Shown: in pieces, positions 9,382 to 19,068 of the stretch
Layout: each line of letters opens with the position of its first letter
How positions within the stretch are numbered: position 1 is the stretch's first letter
NCBI RefSeq assembly: GCF_002002725.1
Contig: NZ_MUNW01000055.1
Coordinates: forward strand, 186,001-250,000
Source: Sinorhizobium sp. A49
GTDB lineage: Bacteria > Pseudomonadota > Alphaproteobacteria > Rhizobiales > Rhizobiaceae
Length of the DNA stretch: 64,000 nucleotides
Direction: 5' to 3'
Notes under the pieces: generated by a model
What the model saw: only the letters and a program-made list of their open reading frames with translations
Databases searched by the model: none
Told to the model about the DNA's origin: nothing
Program-made: the position numbers and the translations under genes

Positions 9382-9912
9382 TCAAGCGGGAACGTACGTC
9401 AACCTCACCACGTCCTCGCCAACGCGATCGGTGGCAACATGGCGGAGTGGCGGCCGCGGCCCGGCGAAGAATGGCTTGCCGTGACCAAGCACGACGGGAT
9501 GGAAGTACAGCCGATACTCATCGATAAGGCCGAGATCGGTCAGGCTTCGTGCCAGCTCTGGCCCGGAAACCGCAATCTCCCCGGCGAGCCGTGCCTTCAG
9601 CTCACGGATCACCGCCCCGACATCCCCCACGACAAGCGTGGCGTTGGGACCGACCGACTTCAAGGTGCGCGACACGACCCACTTCGGTTGGCGCCGCCAC
9701 ACCGTCGCAAATTCGCGCAGCTCCGCGCTCCACTCCGGGCGATCTTCGTCCCAATAACGCATGGTATCGTACATGCGGCGGCCATACACACTGCCCGTCA
9801 GCCCGCCCACATGTTCTATCCAGTGACGAAAGAGCGCCGGGCCTGTCTGCATTTCCGTGTGATCGACGAAACCATCCAGAGACTGGTTCATTCCAAAGAC
9901 GAGCTTCGCCAT
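9382..9912 (-). CDS. Dihydrofolate reductase family protein (RibD C-terminal-like)
   Basis: 176 residues from the ATG at 9912. The start MAKLVFGMNQSLDGFVDH and the segments SVYGRRMYDTM, GEIAVSGPELARSLTDLGLIDEYRLYFHPVVLGHGKPFF are typical of the small RibD/DHFR-like reductases widespread in bacteria; the GGxxL-type nucleotide contact appears as SGPELA. These are NADPH-dependent reductases of unknown physiological substrate. The frame stays open upstream to 10116 but that part is arginine-rich and unlike the family, so the shorter start is preferred. It stands alone. Confidence 0.85.
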   Translation of the reverse strand: MAKLVFGMNQSLDGFVDHTEMQTGPALFRHWIEHVGGLTGSVYGRRMYDTMRYWDEDRPEWSAELREFATVWRRQPKWVVSRTLKSVGPNATLVVGDVGAVIRELKARLAGEIAVSGPELARSLTDLGLIDEYRLYFHPVVLGHGKPFFAGPRPPLRHVATDRVGEDVVRLTYVPA

Positions 9913-10315
9913 ACTGCAAAATCTCCAACGCCGGGTGTCCAGAATAGCTTGAGGCGGCATTCCGCAAAAGTGAGATTGAGCATCAGCCAAGCGCCGCCCT
10001 GGTCGGAGTGACGGATAAGCACGGGCCGCCCCTCCTGCCACATCGGACTTTCTGCTTTCGGGCCGGGTCCTAACGCGTTTCCACGACCGGACCGGAGGTT
10101 TCTCGACGGGTGCCACTTGTCAGTTTCTACCCGCCGGCATTTTGGCCCTTCCGGCGTGAGCCGCAACTGGCGCCTTGCGCCGTTCGGCAGAGCGTCTTCA
10201 CGAAAAATGGCGCGCTCCAGGACGTGCGGCCAGTGCCCGACACTCTCCCGCACCGGCAACGCCGATCGTGCTGACCCCTGGCACGACCGGTTGACAGCAT
10301 CAACATCCAAGCGTA
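9913..10315. other. Intergenic region between DHFR-like gene and GntR operator
   Basis: About 400 bases with no convincing gene. A long minus-strand reading frame (9888-10310) shows no recognisable domain and overlaps the true start region of the DHFR-like gene. Confidence 0.45.
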
Positions 10316-10344
10316 CTCATCAAATCATCTGATGACTTAATGAG
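10316..10344. promoter_or_regulatory. 29-bp dyad, probable GntR/FCD operator
   Basis: The inner palindrome TCATCTGATGA (10325-10335) and outer arms CTCAT (10316-10320) and ATGAG (10340-10344) share one dyad centre at 10330; 12 of 14 base pairs are symmetric. It ends six bases before the regulator's start codon, fitting autoregulation of the regulator-transporter pair. Confidence 0.6.
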
Positions 10345-10350
10345 TTTATC

Positions 10351-11028
10351 ATGCGACCCGTCAACCGAACCAATCTTGCCGAGAGTGCGGCCGAAAGCCT
10401 GCGCGCCGAAATCGTCGGCGGCCGTTGGGGCATCGGCGACCGCATCCCCAACGAAGCCGCTCTGACCGAGCTGCTGTCCGTCAGCCGCGGCACAGTGCGT
10501 GAGGCTGTGCGCGTACTGGTCTCGCAAGGCCTGCTCGACACCCGCCAAGGCTCTGGCACCTACGTGCGCTCGACGGTCGATCCGGCAGGCGCGCTCGACC
10601 GTGTCAAACGCGCCGGACTGCGCGACCAGTGGGAGGCACGCGCTGCCCTCGATGTCGAAGCTGCAAGGCTTGCCGCTATCCGCCATACGCCTGCCGACCT
10701 CGAACGCATGACCCGGCTGCTCAAGGCACGCGGCACGATTGCCGATGGCGGCCATGAGGCCTTCGGCCAGCGCGACATCGCCTTTCACAAATCGATCGTC
10801 GAGGCCTCCGGCAACCGCGCCATCGTCGGCCTCTACGATTTTTTCACCTCATCGATCCTCGAAACCATTCATTCGACGCTACAAGGCGACGTCCCGGAAC
10901 CGGATGAAGAGGCCCATGCAGCAATCGTCGCGGCCATCGCCACCGGCAATCCCGACCGTGCCGCAGCCTCGGTCCGAGCCTTCATGGCACCGGTGTTGCG
11001 CGAACTCGACAGGCTGCTTTCCCAATGA
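10351..11028 (+). CDS. GntR-family transcriptional regulator, FadR/FCD subfamily
   Basis: 225 residues. The N-terminal winged helix (SLRAEIVGGRWGIGDRIPNEAALTELLSVSRGTVREAVRVLVSQGLLDTRQGSGTYV) is classic GntR, followed by an all-helical FCD ligand-binding domain with the conserved AFGQRDIAFHKSIVEASGN metal-site region. It overlaps the downstream MFS gene by four bases (ATGA), so it most likely controls that transporter and itself through the dyad just upstream of its start. Confidence 0.9.
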   Translation: MRPVNRTNLAESAAESLRAEIVGGRWGIGDRIPNEAALTELLSVSRGTVREAVRVLVSQGLLDTRQGSGTYVRSTVDPAGALDRVKRAGLRDQWEARAALDVEAARLAAIRHTPADLERMTRLLKARGTIADGGHEAFGQRDIAFHKSIVEASGNRAIVGLYDFFTSSILETIHSTLQGDVPEPDEEAHAAIVAAIATGNPDRAAASVRAFMAPVLRELDRLLSQ

Positions 11029-12335
11029 ACCAGACTTTCCGTGATCCCAATTCCTCGGCGCATCAGATCGCAGCCATCAACGGCCTCGAAGACCAGCTCA
11101 TCGACGCCGAAGCCGACAGCGTGCCCGAACCGCAGCCGCCGGTTTTACCGCAGGGTCCGGCGCGCTTCGTGCTCGGCGCCAGCCTCGTCCTGATCGCCTT
11201 CAACCTGCGCCCGCTGTTTTCCAGCCTCTCGGTGCTGCTGCCTGAGGTAATGCGCGACACCGGCCTGTCGACATCAGGCGCCAGCCTGCTGACGACGCTG
11301 CCGGTGCTCTGCCTCGGGCTGTTTGCGCCGCTCGCCCCGAAGCTCGCCCAGCGCTTTGGCGCCGAACGCACCTTGCTCGGCGCCTTGGCACTGCTGGCTC
11401 TCGGCACAGTGCTGCGCGGATTCGGATCCGTGCCGGTGCTCTTCCTTTCGACATTCGCCGCCGGGGGCGCGATTGCCATCGGCAACGTTCTGCTTCCCGG
11501 CCTCGTCAAGCGCGACTTTGCCGACAAGGCGGCGATCATGACCGGGCTCTATACCATGGCGCTCTGCGCCGGGGCCGCCGGCGCGGCGGGCCTCACCCTG
11601 CCGCTCGAACACGGCGTCACCGGCTCCTGGGCCGGCGCGCTCGCCATCTGGGCGCTCCCGGCCTTCATCGTCTTGTTGATCTGGGCGCCTCAGGCGCTGG
11701 GTAGCAAGGCGCAGGTCCGGCACACCGGTTTCCGCGTCGTCGGCCTCTTGCGCGACCGCCTCGCATGGCAGGTCACGCTGTTCATGGGCCTGCAGTCGGC
11801 GCTCGCCTACTGCATCTTCGGCTGGCTCGCCCCGATCCTCCGTGAGCGCGGCTTCGACCCGGCGACGGCAGGTGCCATCGTTTCGGTCTCGATCATGACC
11901 CAGGTCGTCACCTGCCTGCTGGTTCCGTCCTTTGCCATCAGGCGCCGTGACCAGCGCGGCATCAACGTCGCGCTCGTGCTTGCGGCGGTCATCGCGCTCC
12001 TCGGCATTCTCTTCGCGCCGCCGTCGACCGTGATCTTCTGGGCCATTCTGCAAGGCTTCGGACAGGGCGGTCTGATTGCCGTCGCAATGACGCTGATCGT
12101 GCTGCGATCGCCCGATTCCCACGTCGCCGCCCATCTCTCGGGCATGGCGCAAGGGGTCGGCTACGTGCTGGCCGCGATCGGCCCACTGCTTGTCGGGCTC
12201 ATTCGCGACTGGACGGGAAGTTTCGACGCCGCCGCCATCCTGTTCGTGGCACTCGGCCTCGGTGCCGCGATCATGGGCTTTGGCGCTGGCCGGGCATTGC
12301 ATGTCGGCGCACGGACGATCAAGATCGACGGCTGA
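11025..12335 (+). CDS. MFS transporter, CynX/NimT (cyanate-permease-like) family
   Basis: 436 residues with about 12 membrane segments. The signature NLRPLFSSLSVLLPEVMRDTGLS following the first membrane helix is characteristic of the CynX/NimT group of the major facilitator superfamily, whose members move cyanate, 2-nitroimidazole or other small compounds. The cytoplasmic N-terminal 45 residues are longer than usual. It starts inside the stop codon region of the GntR gene and ends in a strong hairpin terminator. The substrate is unknown. Confidence 0.88.
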   Translation: MNQTFRDPNSSAHQIAAINGLEDQLIDAEADSVPEPQPPVLPQGPARFVLGASLVLIAFNLRPLFSSLSVLLPEVMRDTGLSTSGASLLTTLPVLCLGLFAPLAPKLAQRFGAERTLLGALALLALGTVLRGFGSVPVLFLSTFAAGGAIAIGNVLLPGLVKRDFADKAAIMTGLYTMALCAGAAGAAGLTLPLEHGVTGSWAGALAIWALPAFIVLLIWAPQALGSKAQVRHTGFRVVGLLRDRLAWQVTLFMGLQSALAYCIFGWLAPILRERGFDPATAGAIVSVSIMTQVVTCLLVPSFAIRRRDQRGINVALVLAAVIALLGILFAPPSTVIFWAILQGFGQGGLIAVAMTLIVLRSPDSHVAAHLSGMAQGVGYVLAAIGPLLVGLIRDWTGSFDAAAILFVALGLGAAIMGFGAGRALHVGARTIKIDG

Positions 12336-12358
12336 ACGTTATCGTTCAGCCGTCGTTT
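12326..12358. terminator. Bidirectional rho-independent terminator
   Basis: A perfect 13-bp stem (CGACGGCTGAACG, 12326-12338, with CGTTCAGCCGTCG, 12343-12355) closes a four-base TTAT loop and is followed by TTT. It lies between the convergent MFS and etfA genes and includes the MFS stop codon. Confidence 0.85.
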
Positions 12359-12369
12359 CTGAAGTCTGT

Positions 12370-13299
12370 TCAGGAAGCCCGTTCCATTTCCGGCAGAGCT
12401 TCGAACAGGTCGGCGACGAGGCCGTAGTCGGCAACCTGGAAAATCGGTGCCTCCTCGTCCTTGTTGATGGCGACGATGACCTTACTGTCCTTCATGCCGG
12501 CCAGATGCTGGATCGCACCGGAGATGCCGCAGGCGATGTAGAGATCGGGGGCGACCACCTTGCCGGTCTGACCGACCTGCCAGTCGTTCGGGGCATAGCC
12601 GGCGTCGACGGCGGCGCGCGATGCACCGACGGCAGCACCGAGCTTGTCGGCAACCGGCAGGATCACTTCCTTGAACTTTTCCGCCGAGCCGAGTGCACGC
12701 CCGCCCGAGATGATGATCTTGGCCGACGTCAGTTCCGGACGATCCGACGACGACAGCGCATCGGCAACGAAGCTCGAAAGACCGGGGTTGGCTGCAGCCG
12801 CGATCGTCTCGACCGAGGCAGAGCCGCCTTCGGAGGCCGAGGCGAACGAGGCGGTGCGCACGGTGATGACCCTCTTAGCCTCTGCCGTCTGCACCGTCTG
12901 GATGGCGTTGCCGGCATAGATCGGCCGTTTGAAGGTGTCGGAAGAGACAACTTCGGTGATTTCCGAGACCTGGGCGACATCGAGAAGCGCGGCCACCCGC
13001 GGGAGCACGTTCTTGCCGACGGAAGTGGCGGCGGCAAGGATGGTGTCGTAGTTGCCGGCCAGCGAGACGATCAACGCTGCCAGCGGTTCGGCCAAGTTGT
13101 TGGCAAGCGAGGCATCCTCGGCCACCAGCACCTTGGATACGCCCGAAAGCTTGGCCGCCTGGTCGGCGGCCGCCTTGGCACCGGCACCGGCGACCAGCAC
13201 ATGCACGTCGCCGCCGATTTTCTGGGCCGCTGTCAGCGTCTTTGCGGTCTGGTCGGAAAGGTGGCTGCCGTCGTGATCAGCCAGAAGCAGAATAGCCAT
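12370..13299 (-). CDS. etfA: Electron transfer flavoprotein alpha subunit
   Basis: 309 residues, the usual length. The N-terminus ([11 protein letters not shown]) and the C-terminal FAD-binding domain with [46 protein letters not shown] identify EtfA. With EtfB it carries electrons from flavin dehydrogenases to ETF-ubiquinone oxidoreductase. Start ATG has GAGGACAAGATC upstream. It follows etfB and the dimethylglycine-dehydrogenase-like gene on the same strand, consistent with ETF acting as electron acceptor for that enzyme. Confidence 0.95.
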   Translation of the reverse strand: MAILLLADHDGSHLSDQTAKTLTAAQKIGGDVHVLVAGAGAKAAADQAAKLSGVSKVLVAEDASLANNLAEPLAALIVSLAGNYDTILAAATSVGKNVLPRVAALLDVAQVSEITEVVSSDTFKRPIYAGNAIQTVQTAEAKRVITVRTASFASASEGGSASVETIAAAANPGLSSFVADALSSSDRPELTSAKIIISGGRALGSAEKFKEVILPVADKLGAAVGASRAAVDAGYAPNDWQVGQTGKVVAPDLYIACGISGAIQHLAGMKDSKVIVAINKDEEAPIFQVADYGLVADLFEALPEMERAS

Positions 13300-13439
13300 G
13301 ATCTTGTCCTCTAGAAATATGGTTCGTTCCCGAAATCCGTCAGGGCCTGCTGAAAACGGGGAGGCGTGAGAACCGGCGCGCAGAGTACTCTAGTACGTGA
13401 GCACCGGAAGCGCAGCGACACGCCGTTTGCAGGCGGACC

Positions 13440-14198
13440 TCACGGATTTCCGAGCACGCCGGCTTCGGTTTTGAGCTTTTCGACCAGCTCGGCCACCGAC
13501 TTGACCTTGATGCCGGCCTTGCGGCCTTCCGGCTCCTCGGTCTTCAACACCTTCAGCCGCGCCGTGGTGTCGACACCGAAATCGGCGGGCGTCTTCTTGT
13601 CGAGCGGCTTCTTCTTCGCCTTCATGATGTTGGGAAGCGAGGCATAACGCGGCTCGTTGAGGCGCAGGTCGGTGGTGACCACTGCCGGCAGCTTGATGTC
13701 GATCGTCTGAAGACCACCGTCGACTTCACGGGTTACCGTTGCCTTGCCATCGCCGATCTCGACCTTGGAGGCGAAGGTGCCCTGGGCCCAGCCGAGCAAT
13801 GCCGACAGCATCTGGCCGGTCTGGTTCGAGTCGTCATCGATCGCCTGCTTGCCGACGATGATCAGGCCGGGTTGTTCGACTTCCGCCACACCCTTGACGA
13901 TCTTGGCCACAGTGAGTGGCTCGACCTGGTCGTCGGTCTCGACCAGGATCGCCCGGTCGGCGCCCATGGCGAGTGCTGTGCGCAACGTCTCTTCGGCCTT
14001 GGCCGGACCCACCGATACGACCACGACCTCGTCGGCCTTGCCGGCTTCCTTCAGCCGCAGCGCCTCTTCCACCGAGATCTCGTCGAACGGGTTCATCGAC
14101 ATCTTCACATTCGCCAGCTCGACGCCCGAGCCGTCCGCCTTCACCCGGATCTTGACGTTGTAGTCAACCACCCGCTTAACCGTCACAAGTATTTTCAT
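13440..14198 (-). CDS. etfB: Electron transfer flavoprotein beta subunit
   Basis: 252 residues from the ATG at 14198 ([19 protein letters not shown]), which has AAGGG six bases upstream; a TTG six bases earlier is less likely. The ETF beta signature region [19 protein letters not shown] and AMP-site segment [16 protein letters not shown] are present. It binds AMP and forms a heterodimer with EtfA, encoded 140 bases downstream. It lies 42 bases downstream of the dehydrogenase gene. Confidence 0.94.
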   Translation of the reverse strand: MKILVTVKRVVDYNVKIRVKADGSGVELANVKMSMNPFDEISVEEALRLKEAGKADEVVVVSVGPAKAEETLRTALAMGADRAILVETDDQVEPLTVAKIVKGVAEVEQPGLIIVGKQAIDDDSNQTGQMLSALLGWAQGTFASKVEIGDGKATVTREVDGGLQTIDIKLPAVVTTDLRLNEPRYASLPNIMKAKKKPLDKKTPADFGVDTTARLKVLKTEEPEGRKAGIKVKSVAELVEKLKTEAGVLGNP

Positions 14199-14240
14199 GG
14201 CCAACCCTTTCCGGAAATTCTCGTTGTCTGCTGATGGCCG

Positions 14241-16679
14241 TTACATGCGGCCGCGCTTGGCTTCGGGATCGTAGGGCGATTCCGCGATGACGCGGGCCTT
14301 GCGCCGCACGCCGAGGATCGGGACCTCGAGTTCCGTGCCCGGAACGCCAAGCTCGACCGGCAGCAATGCGAAGGCGACGTCGTGGCCGAGCGTATAGGCG
14401 TAGCCACCCGAGGTGATGCGCCCGACAAGCTTGCCCTGATGATAGACGCCTTCGTAGATCAGCGAACTTGCGCCATCGGTGTCGATCGCGATGGTGAAGG
14501 AGCGACGGGCGATGCCCTCTTCCTTCGCCTTTACCAGCGCATCGCGACCGATGAAGCAGCCCTTGTCGAGGCGCACGAAGCGATCGAGGCTGCTTTCCCA
14601 GGCGCTGAGTTCCGGGTTCATGTCGCGGTACATCGCCCTGTAGGATTTCTCGAGGCGCAGCGATTCCAGCGCCTGCAGCCCGATCAGCCGGAGGCCATGT
14701 GCCTCACCGGCGGCAAGCAGCGCATCGAGCAGGTGCCGCTGGTAGCAGAGCGGATGATAAAGCTCCCAGCCAAGCTCGCCTTCGTAGTTGACCCGCAGCA
14801 GCCGGACGTCGCTTGCGAGCCCCACCGTGCCCGACTGCACGCCGAACCAGGGGAAAGCCTCGTTGGAGAGATCGATTTCCGTCAGGGATTGCAGCACCTC
14901 GCGCGCCTTCGGCCCGACGATGGTGAAGCAGCCGCGATCATTGGTGACGTTGCGAAGCTGGACGCTGCCATCCCCAGGCAGCAGCTTCGACAGATCATCG
15001 AAATTCCAGCGCTCGGCCCGCGGCGTCGAGATCAGATAGAACAATCCGTCATCGAGACGGGCGACCACATATTCCGCCTGCACCCCGCCCGTCTTCGTCA
15101 GGTGATGGCTGAGGTTGACGCGCCCTGTTTTCGGCAGGCGGTTGGCAAGGATGCCATCGAGCCAGGCTTCGGCGCCCGCACCGCTCACTTCGAACTTGGT
15201 CATCGGCGTCATTTCGACGAGACCGACGGCATTTCTGACCGCGTGGACTTCCTCGCCGACATATTTGCCCTTCTCGGTCCAGCGCCAGCTGTACTGGTCC
15301 TTGGCCTCCACACCTTCTGGCGCGAACCAGTTGGGCATTTCCCAACCGTTGAGAACACTCCAGACAGCGCCCTTTTGCGTCAGGCGGTCATAGGAGGGAG
15401 CCGTCTTCTGCGGGCGGGCAGCGGGCATATCCTGGCCGGGATAGTGCTGTTCGGCATGGGTGCCCCAGGCCTCGCGCACCTTTTCGCGTGTCCAGTTCTT
15501 GTTGGCGTAATCGCCGAAGCGGCGCGGGTCTAGCTCGGAGGTGTCGAGGCTGTTGCCGCCTTCGACGATGCGCTCGGAGAGGTAATAGCCGATCGCCCCG
15601 CCCCAGAGGATGCCGCCTGGCACGCCTTCGGCGATCCAGACATTGTCGAGACCCCAGGCCGGCCCCACCAGCGGCAGTTCGTCGGCGGTCATCTGGAAGG
15701 GACCACGGACATTGGCCTTGATGCCGACGCGGCCGAGCGCCGGCACGAGATCCATCGCCCGCTCCCAGTTCCAGGAAACGGAATCGAAATCCTCCTCAAG
15801 CAGGTCGGCGCCGAACCATTCCGGCACGCCGTTTTCGGCAAAGAGCTTCAGATGCTCGGTCTTCTCATAGGGACCGAACATCAGGCCGTCGCCTTCTTCG
15901 CGAAGATAGCCCTCGAACCCCTCGTCACGCAGGATCGGCATTTCGGGCAGGCCCTGGCGCTTGCGCTCGATCACCTCGGGAACGGCATCGGTGATCCAGT
16001 ATTGGTGGACGATCGGGATCGCCGGGATTTCGAGGCCGAGCATCGCGCCAGTCTGTCGGGCATAGTTTCCGGTCGCCGAAATGATGTGCTCGCAGATGAT
16101 CTCGCCCTGATTGGTCTTGATCTTCCACTCGCCGCTCGGCATGCGCTCGAAACCGCGCACTTCCGTGTTGAGATAGATCTTCGCGCCGCGATCCCGGGCA
16201 CCCTTGGCCATCGCCTGGGTGACGTCGGCCGGCGCGATGTGCCCGTCGTCAGGATGGTAGAGCGCGCCCAGCATCTCTTTGTTCTCAAGCAGCGGCCAGA
16301 GGTCGCGGGCTTCGGCCGGCGAAACCAGTTCGGCCCGAATGCCCTGTACCTCGGCAACACTCATGTAGCTCTTGTACTCGTCGAAGCGGTCGCGGGTGTT
16401 GGCGATGCGCAGCTGGCCGCATTTGTGCCAGCCGACGTGCTGCCCGGTTTCGGCTTCGAGACCCTCGTAGATCTCGATGGTCTTGGCGATCATCCGGCCG
16501 ATATTGATCGAGCGGGCATAGGACGGGATGAGGCCGGCGGCGTGCCAGGTCGAGCCGGCGGTCAGCTGCGTGCGCTCCAAGAGCGCAACATCTGTCCAGC
16601 CGCGCTTCGTCAGACCGTAGAGAATGGCTGCACCGACGCAACCGCCGCCGATGACTACGGCCCGAGCATGAGTTTGCAT
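14241..16679 (-). CDS. Dimethylglycine/sarcosine dehydrogenase-like FAD enzyme with C-terminal GcvT domain
   Basis: 812 residues, matching DMGDH/SARDH. Residues about 1-370 form a DAO-type FAD domain (VVIGGGCVGAAILYGL), with GSTWHAAGL in which His46 aligns with the histidine that carries covalent FAD in mammalian DMGDH. The FAO middle domain follows, then GcvT N- and C-terminal domains (about 420-800) that bind tetrahydrofolate and accept the demethylated carbon as methylene-THF. The reaction would be oxidative N-demethylation with ETF as acceptor, fitting etfB-etfA immediately downstream. Divergent from a LysR regulator. Whether the substrate is dimethylglycine, sarcosine or another N-methyl compound is open. 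Confidence 0.88.
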   Translation of the reverse strand: MQTHARAVVIGGGCVGAAILYGLTKRGWTDVALLERTQLTAGSTWHAAGLIPSYARSINIGRMIAKTIEIYEGLEAETGQHVGWHKCGQLRIANTRDRFDEYKSYMSVAEVQGIRAELVSPAEARDLWPLLENKEMLGALYHPDDGHIAPADVTQAMAKGARDRGAKIYLNTEVRGFERMPSGEWKIKTNQGEIICEHIISATGNYARQTGAMLGLEIPAIPIVHQYWITDAVPEVIERKRQGLPEMPILRDEGFEGYLREEGDGLMFGPYEKTEHLKLFAENGVPEWFGADLLEEDFDSVSWNWERAMDLVPALGRVGIKANVRGPFQMTADELPLVGPAWGLDNVWIAEGVPGGILWGGAIGYYLSERIVEGGNSLDTSELDPRRFGDYANKNWTREKVREAWGTHAEQHYPGQDMPAARPQKTAPSYDRLTQKGAVWSVLNGWEMPNWFAPEGVEAKDQYSWRWTEKGKYVGEEVHAVRNAVGLVEMTPMTKFEVSGAGAEAWLDGILANRLPKTGRVNLSHHLTKTGGVQAEYVVARLDDGLFYLISTPRAERWNFDDLSKLLPGDGSVQLRNVTNDRGCFTIVGPKAREVLQSLTEIDLSNEAFPWFGVQSGTVGLASDVRLLRVNYEGELGWELYHPLCYQRHLLDALLAAGEAHGLRLIGLQALESLRLEKSYRAMYRDMNPELSAWESSLDRFVRLDKGCFIGRDALVKAKEEGIARRSFTIAIDTDGASSLIYEGVYHQGKLVGRITSGGYAYTLGHDVAFALLPVELGVPGTELEVPILGVRRKARVIAESPYDPEAKRGRM

Positions 16680-16760
16680 GAAGAGGTTCCCTTATGTGGA
16701 ATTTTCAGCAACTTACAAACGGCCGCCGCGCTTGTAATCTTGCTAAAAACTATCCGGGGG

Positions 16761-16777
16761 CATAACCTCAGTTTATG
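16761..16777. promoter_or_regulatory. LysR-type box at the LysR gene start
   Basis: CATAACCTCAGTTTATG has the T-N11-A layout and near-symmetric CATAA/TTATG arms. It overlaps the LysR start codon and sits 82 bases upstream of the divergent dehydrogenase. A nearly identical box occurs at 25188-25204. Confidence 0.55.
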
Positions 16778-17710
16778 CATAGACTTCGCTCGCTCGTCCC
16801 CTCCGCCAACTATCTCTTCGTTTTCGAGGCCGCCGCCCGGCGGCAGAGCTTTACCGGCGCGGCAGAGGAGCTGAATGTCAGCCAGCCGGCCGTCAGCAAG
16901 ACGATCCGGCTTTTGGAGGAGGCAACCGGGCTCAAACTCTTCCGTCGCGAACACGCCCGGCTGGAGCTGACCGCCGAGGGCAAGCGGCTCTACAAGGAAA
17001 CCCAGGAAGCCTTCGATCACCTGCACATGGTGATCTCGTCGCTGAGGCAAAAACACTCGCGCGACATCGTGCGCGTCTCGTTCTCCGCATCTTTCGTGCA
17101 ACTGTGGCTGCTGCCGCGGCTGAAAGCTTTCAAGGCCCAGCATCCCGACATAGCCTTGCGCATCGCCGAAAGCAGCCGCGACGATCAGGACCTGCTGGAA
17201 GAAGACATCGATCTCTCCGCCCGGCTCGGGACCGGCAAATGGCCGGGTATCCACGCCTGGCATTTCGTCACCGAGGAAGTGTGGCCGGTCTGCAGCCCCG
17301 CCTATCTGAAAGAGCACGGTCCGATCGAGACGCCGGCGGATTTGCTGAACCACACGCTCCTGCATTTCGAGGAACGGCATCGCTCACGCGTGGGCTGGCG
17401 GGAGTATCTCGAGCGCAACGAGGTCTCGGCCGCCAAGCTGACGCAGGACTTCGTCTTTACCGATGCGCTGAACTCGATCGAGGCGGCCGTGCACGGCCAG
17501 GGGGTCGCGCTCGGCTGGAAACATCTGGTGCACGACCATCTGAAGGCCGGCAAGCTCGTCTGCCCCATCCGGGCAAGCTATCTCACGGGACAGAGCATCC
17601 ACATCGTCATGCCGGCCCAGCGCCCGCCGAAGCGGGGCACCGAGATCTTCCGCGACTGGCTGATGGAGCAGAATGCCGACGCCGATATTTTCGCGGACGC
17701 GGCTGTTTAG
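16775..17710 (+). CDS. LysR-family transcriptional regulator (GcvA-like)
   Basis: 311 residues. The N-terminal winged helix (FEAAARRQSFTGAAEELNVSQPAVSKTIRLLEEATGLKLFRR) is canonical LysR and the rest is a periplasmic-binding-like effector domain. An in-frame stop lies just upstream of the ATG at 16775, so this start is fixed and lacks a normal ribosome site; the transcript may be nearly leaderless. Its gene is divergent from the dehydrogenase-ETF operon, and a LysR box shared with the 25-kb ABC promoter suggests it controls both. Its 3' end overlaps the convergent FAD oxidase by four bases. Confidence 0.9.
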   Translation: MHRLRSLVPSANYLFVFEAAARRQSFTGAAEELNVSQPAVSKTIRLLEEATGLKLFRREHARLELTAEGKRLYKETQEAFDHLHMVISSLRQKHSRDIVRVSFSASFVQLWLLPRLKAFKAQHPDIALRIAESSRDDQDLLEEDIDLSARLGTGKWPGIHAWHFVTEEVWPVCSPAYLKEHGPIETPADLLNHTLLHFEERHRSRVGWREYLERNEVSAAKLTQDFVFTDALNSIEAAVHGQGVALGWKHLVHDHLKAGKLVCPIRASYLTGQSIHIVMPAQRPPKRGTEIFRDWLMEQNADADIFADAAV

Positions 17711-18990
17711 AAACGCTCGCCGACGAAGTGGGCGACCTGGGCTCCGGCCTCGTAGTAGGCCTCCTTCAAACGCCGCATCGGCGGATCGCGCGGGTCGCTG
17801 AGCGGTAACGGCAGCTCCGCCTCGGCGATCTCTCCCAGGATATGGCGCGCCAGAACACGGCCGAACACCGTACCAGGCGCAATCCCGCGACCGTTATAGC
17901 CGGAGAAGCCGACGACATTCGGCGCGAAGCGGTGGAAGCGCGGCAGCGCATTGGTGGTCATGCCGATCTGGCCGTACCATTCGCACTCGAAATCGACCTT
18001 GCCCAGCTGCGGGAAAAGCCGGGCGAGCGAGCGCCGGGCCCAGGCCTTGTGGACGGCGGCACCGCCATTGCGCAGGGCGCCGACGCTGCCGAACACCAGC
18101 CGGCTGGCCTTGTCCATGCGAAAGGACGACAGGATCTCCTTGGTATCCCAGACACCCTCGCGGTTGGGCAGAATGCTCGAGAGCAAGTCAGGCGCAAGCG
18201 GTCGGGTCGCGAGATTGAAATAGGGTAGATAGACCTGTTCGGTGCGCACCTGTTCCCATGGGCCGGTGCTATAGGCATCGGTCGCAACGATGATCCAGTC
18301 CGCCGTCACCGACGCCCTGTCCGTCGCCACCTTCCAGCGGCTGCCGACCCGATCCGTCGAGACGACCCGGCTCGATGTATGCAGGGTAACGCCGGCCCGC
18401 TGGGCCGCGTGCGCCAGACCGCGGACATAGGCAAGCGGCTGCAATGTGCCCGCCCGCCTGTCCAGCAGTGCGCCGGCATAGGCTGTCGTGCCGATGCGCG
18501 CAGCCGTCTCAGCCGCATCGAGAAGCTCGACCGGCGCACCGCGCTTTTGCCATTGCGACGCCCGGTCCGCGATCTCTTTCAGCCCGGCGTCACCGACGGC
18601 GCAGTGTAGCGTGCCGTTGCGTTCGAGTTCACAGGCGATGGCGTGCTTGTCGATCAGCTCCATCACCACGCGCGGCCCATTGCCGAGCATATCGAGAAGC
18701 CGCTCGCCGTGAACCTCCCCGAGTTCGCCCGGCAAATCGTCGGGCATCACCCACATGCCGGCATTGATCAGCCCGACATTGCGACCCGCACCACCAAAGC
18801 CGATCTCCGCCCCCTCAAGCAGGATGACCCTCCGGCCGGCCTCCGCCAGATGCAGCGCCGCCGAAATACCCGTAAAACCGCCACCGACGACCACCACATC
18901 GGCGGAAGCGTCCGTTGCGAGCGGGCCGGTCATCGGCGGCGGCGGCGCGGTCTTTTCCCAAAGTCCATGGGAGCGGGGATCATTCAGCAT
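17707..18990 (-). CDS. FAD-dependent amine oxidase, PuuB/OrdL-like (DAO family)
   Basis: 427 residues. The N-terminal extension (HGLWEKTAPPPP) followed by VVVVGGGFTGISAALHLAEAG and the C-terminal GYNGRGIAPGTVFGRVLA are typical of the gamma-glutamylputrescine oxidase-like branch of DAO enzymes, which oxidise secondary or primary amines. AAGGACTGGACCG precedes the start. It is the last gene of a minus-strand run starting with the ABC ATPase at 25005. The 78-base gap to purU shows no terminator. Substrate unknown. Confidence 0.85.
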   Translation of the reverse strand: MLNDPRSHGLWEKTAPPPPMTGPLATDASADVVVVGGGFTGISAALHLAEAGRRVILLEGAEIGFGGAGRNVGLINAGMWVMPDDLPGELGEVHGERLLDMLGNGPRVVMELIDKHAIACELERNGTLHCAVGDAGLKEIADRASQWQKRGAPVELLDAAETAARIGTTAYAGALLDRRAGTLQPLAYVRGLAHAAQRAGVTLHTSSRVVSTDRVGSRWKVATDRASVTADWIIVATDAYSTGPWEQVRTEQVYLPYFNLATRPLAPDLLSSILPNREGVWDTKEILSSFRMDKASRLVFGSVGALRNGGAAVHKAWARRSLARLFPQLGKVDFECEWYGQIGMTTNALPRFHRFAPNVVGFSGYNGRGIAPGTVFGRVLARHILGEIAEAELPLPLSDPRDPPMRRLKEAYYEAGAQVAHFVGERF

Positions 18991-19068
18991 CGGTCCAGTC
19001 CTTCGTGCGGGTCCTGGCTTCGTCTCTGCCCGCAGATTCTATCGATCACGACAATGATAACGTCGCCG

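Noticed and set aside
9888-10310. Minus-strand 140-codon frame upstream of the DHFR-like gene
   Set aside because: No motif and it overlaps the GntR promoter region and the real start of the DHFR-like gene.
13366-13439. Palindromic-looking AGTACTCTAGTAC between etfA and etfB
   Set aside because: Short, imperfect and without position-specific meaning inside an operon gap.
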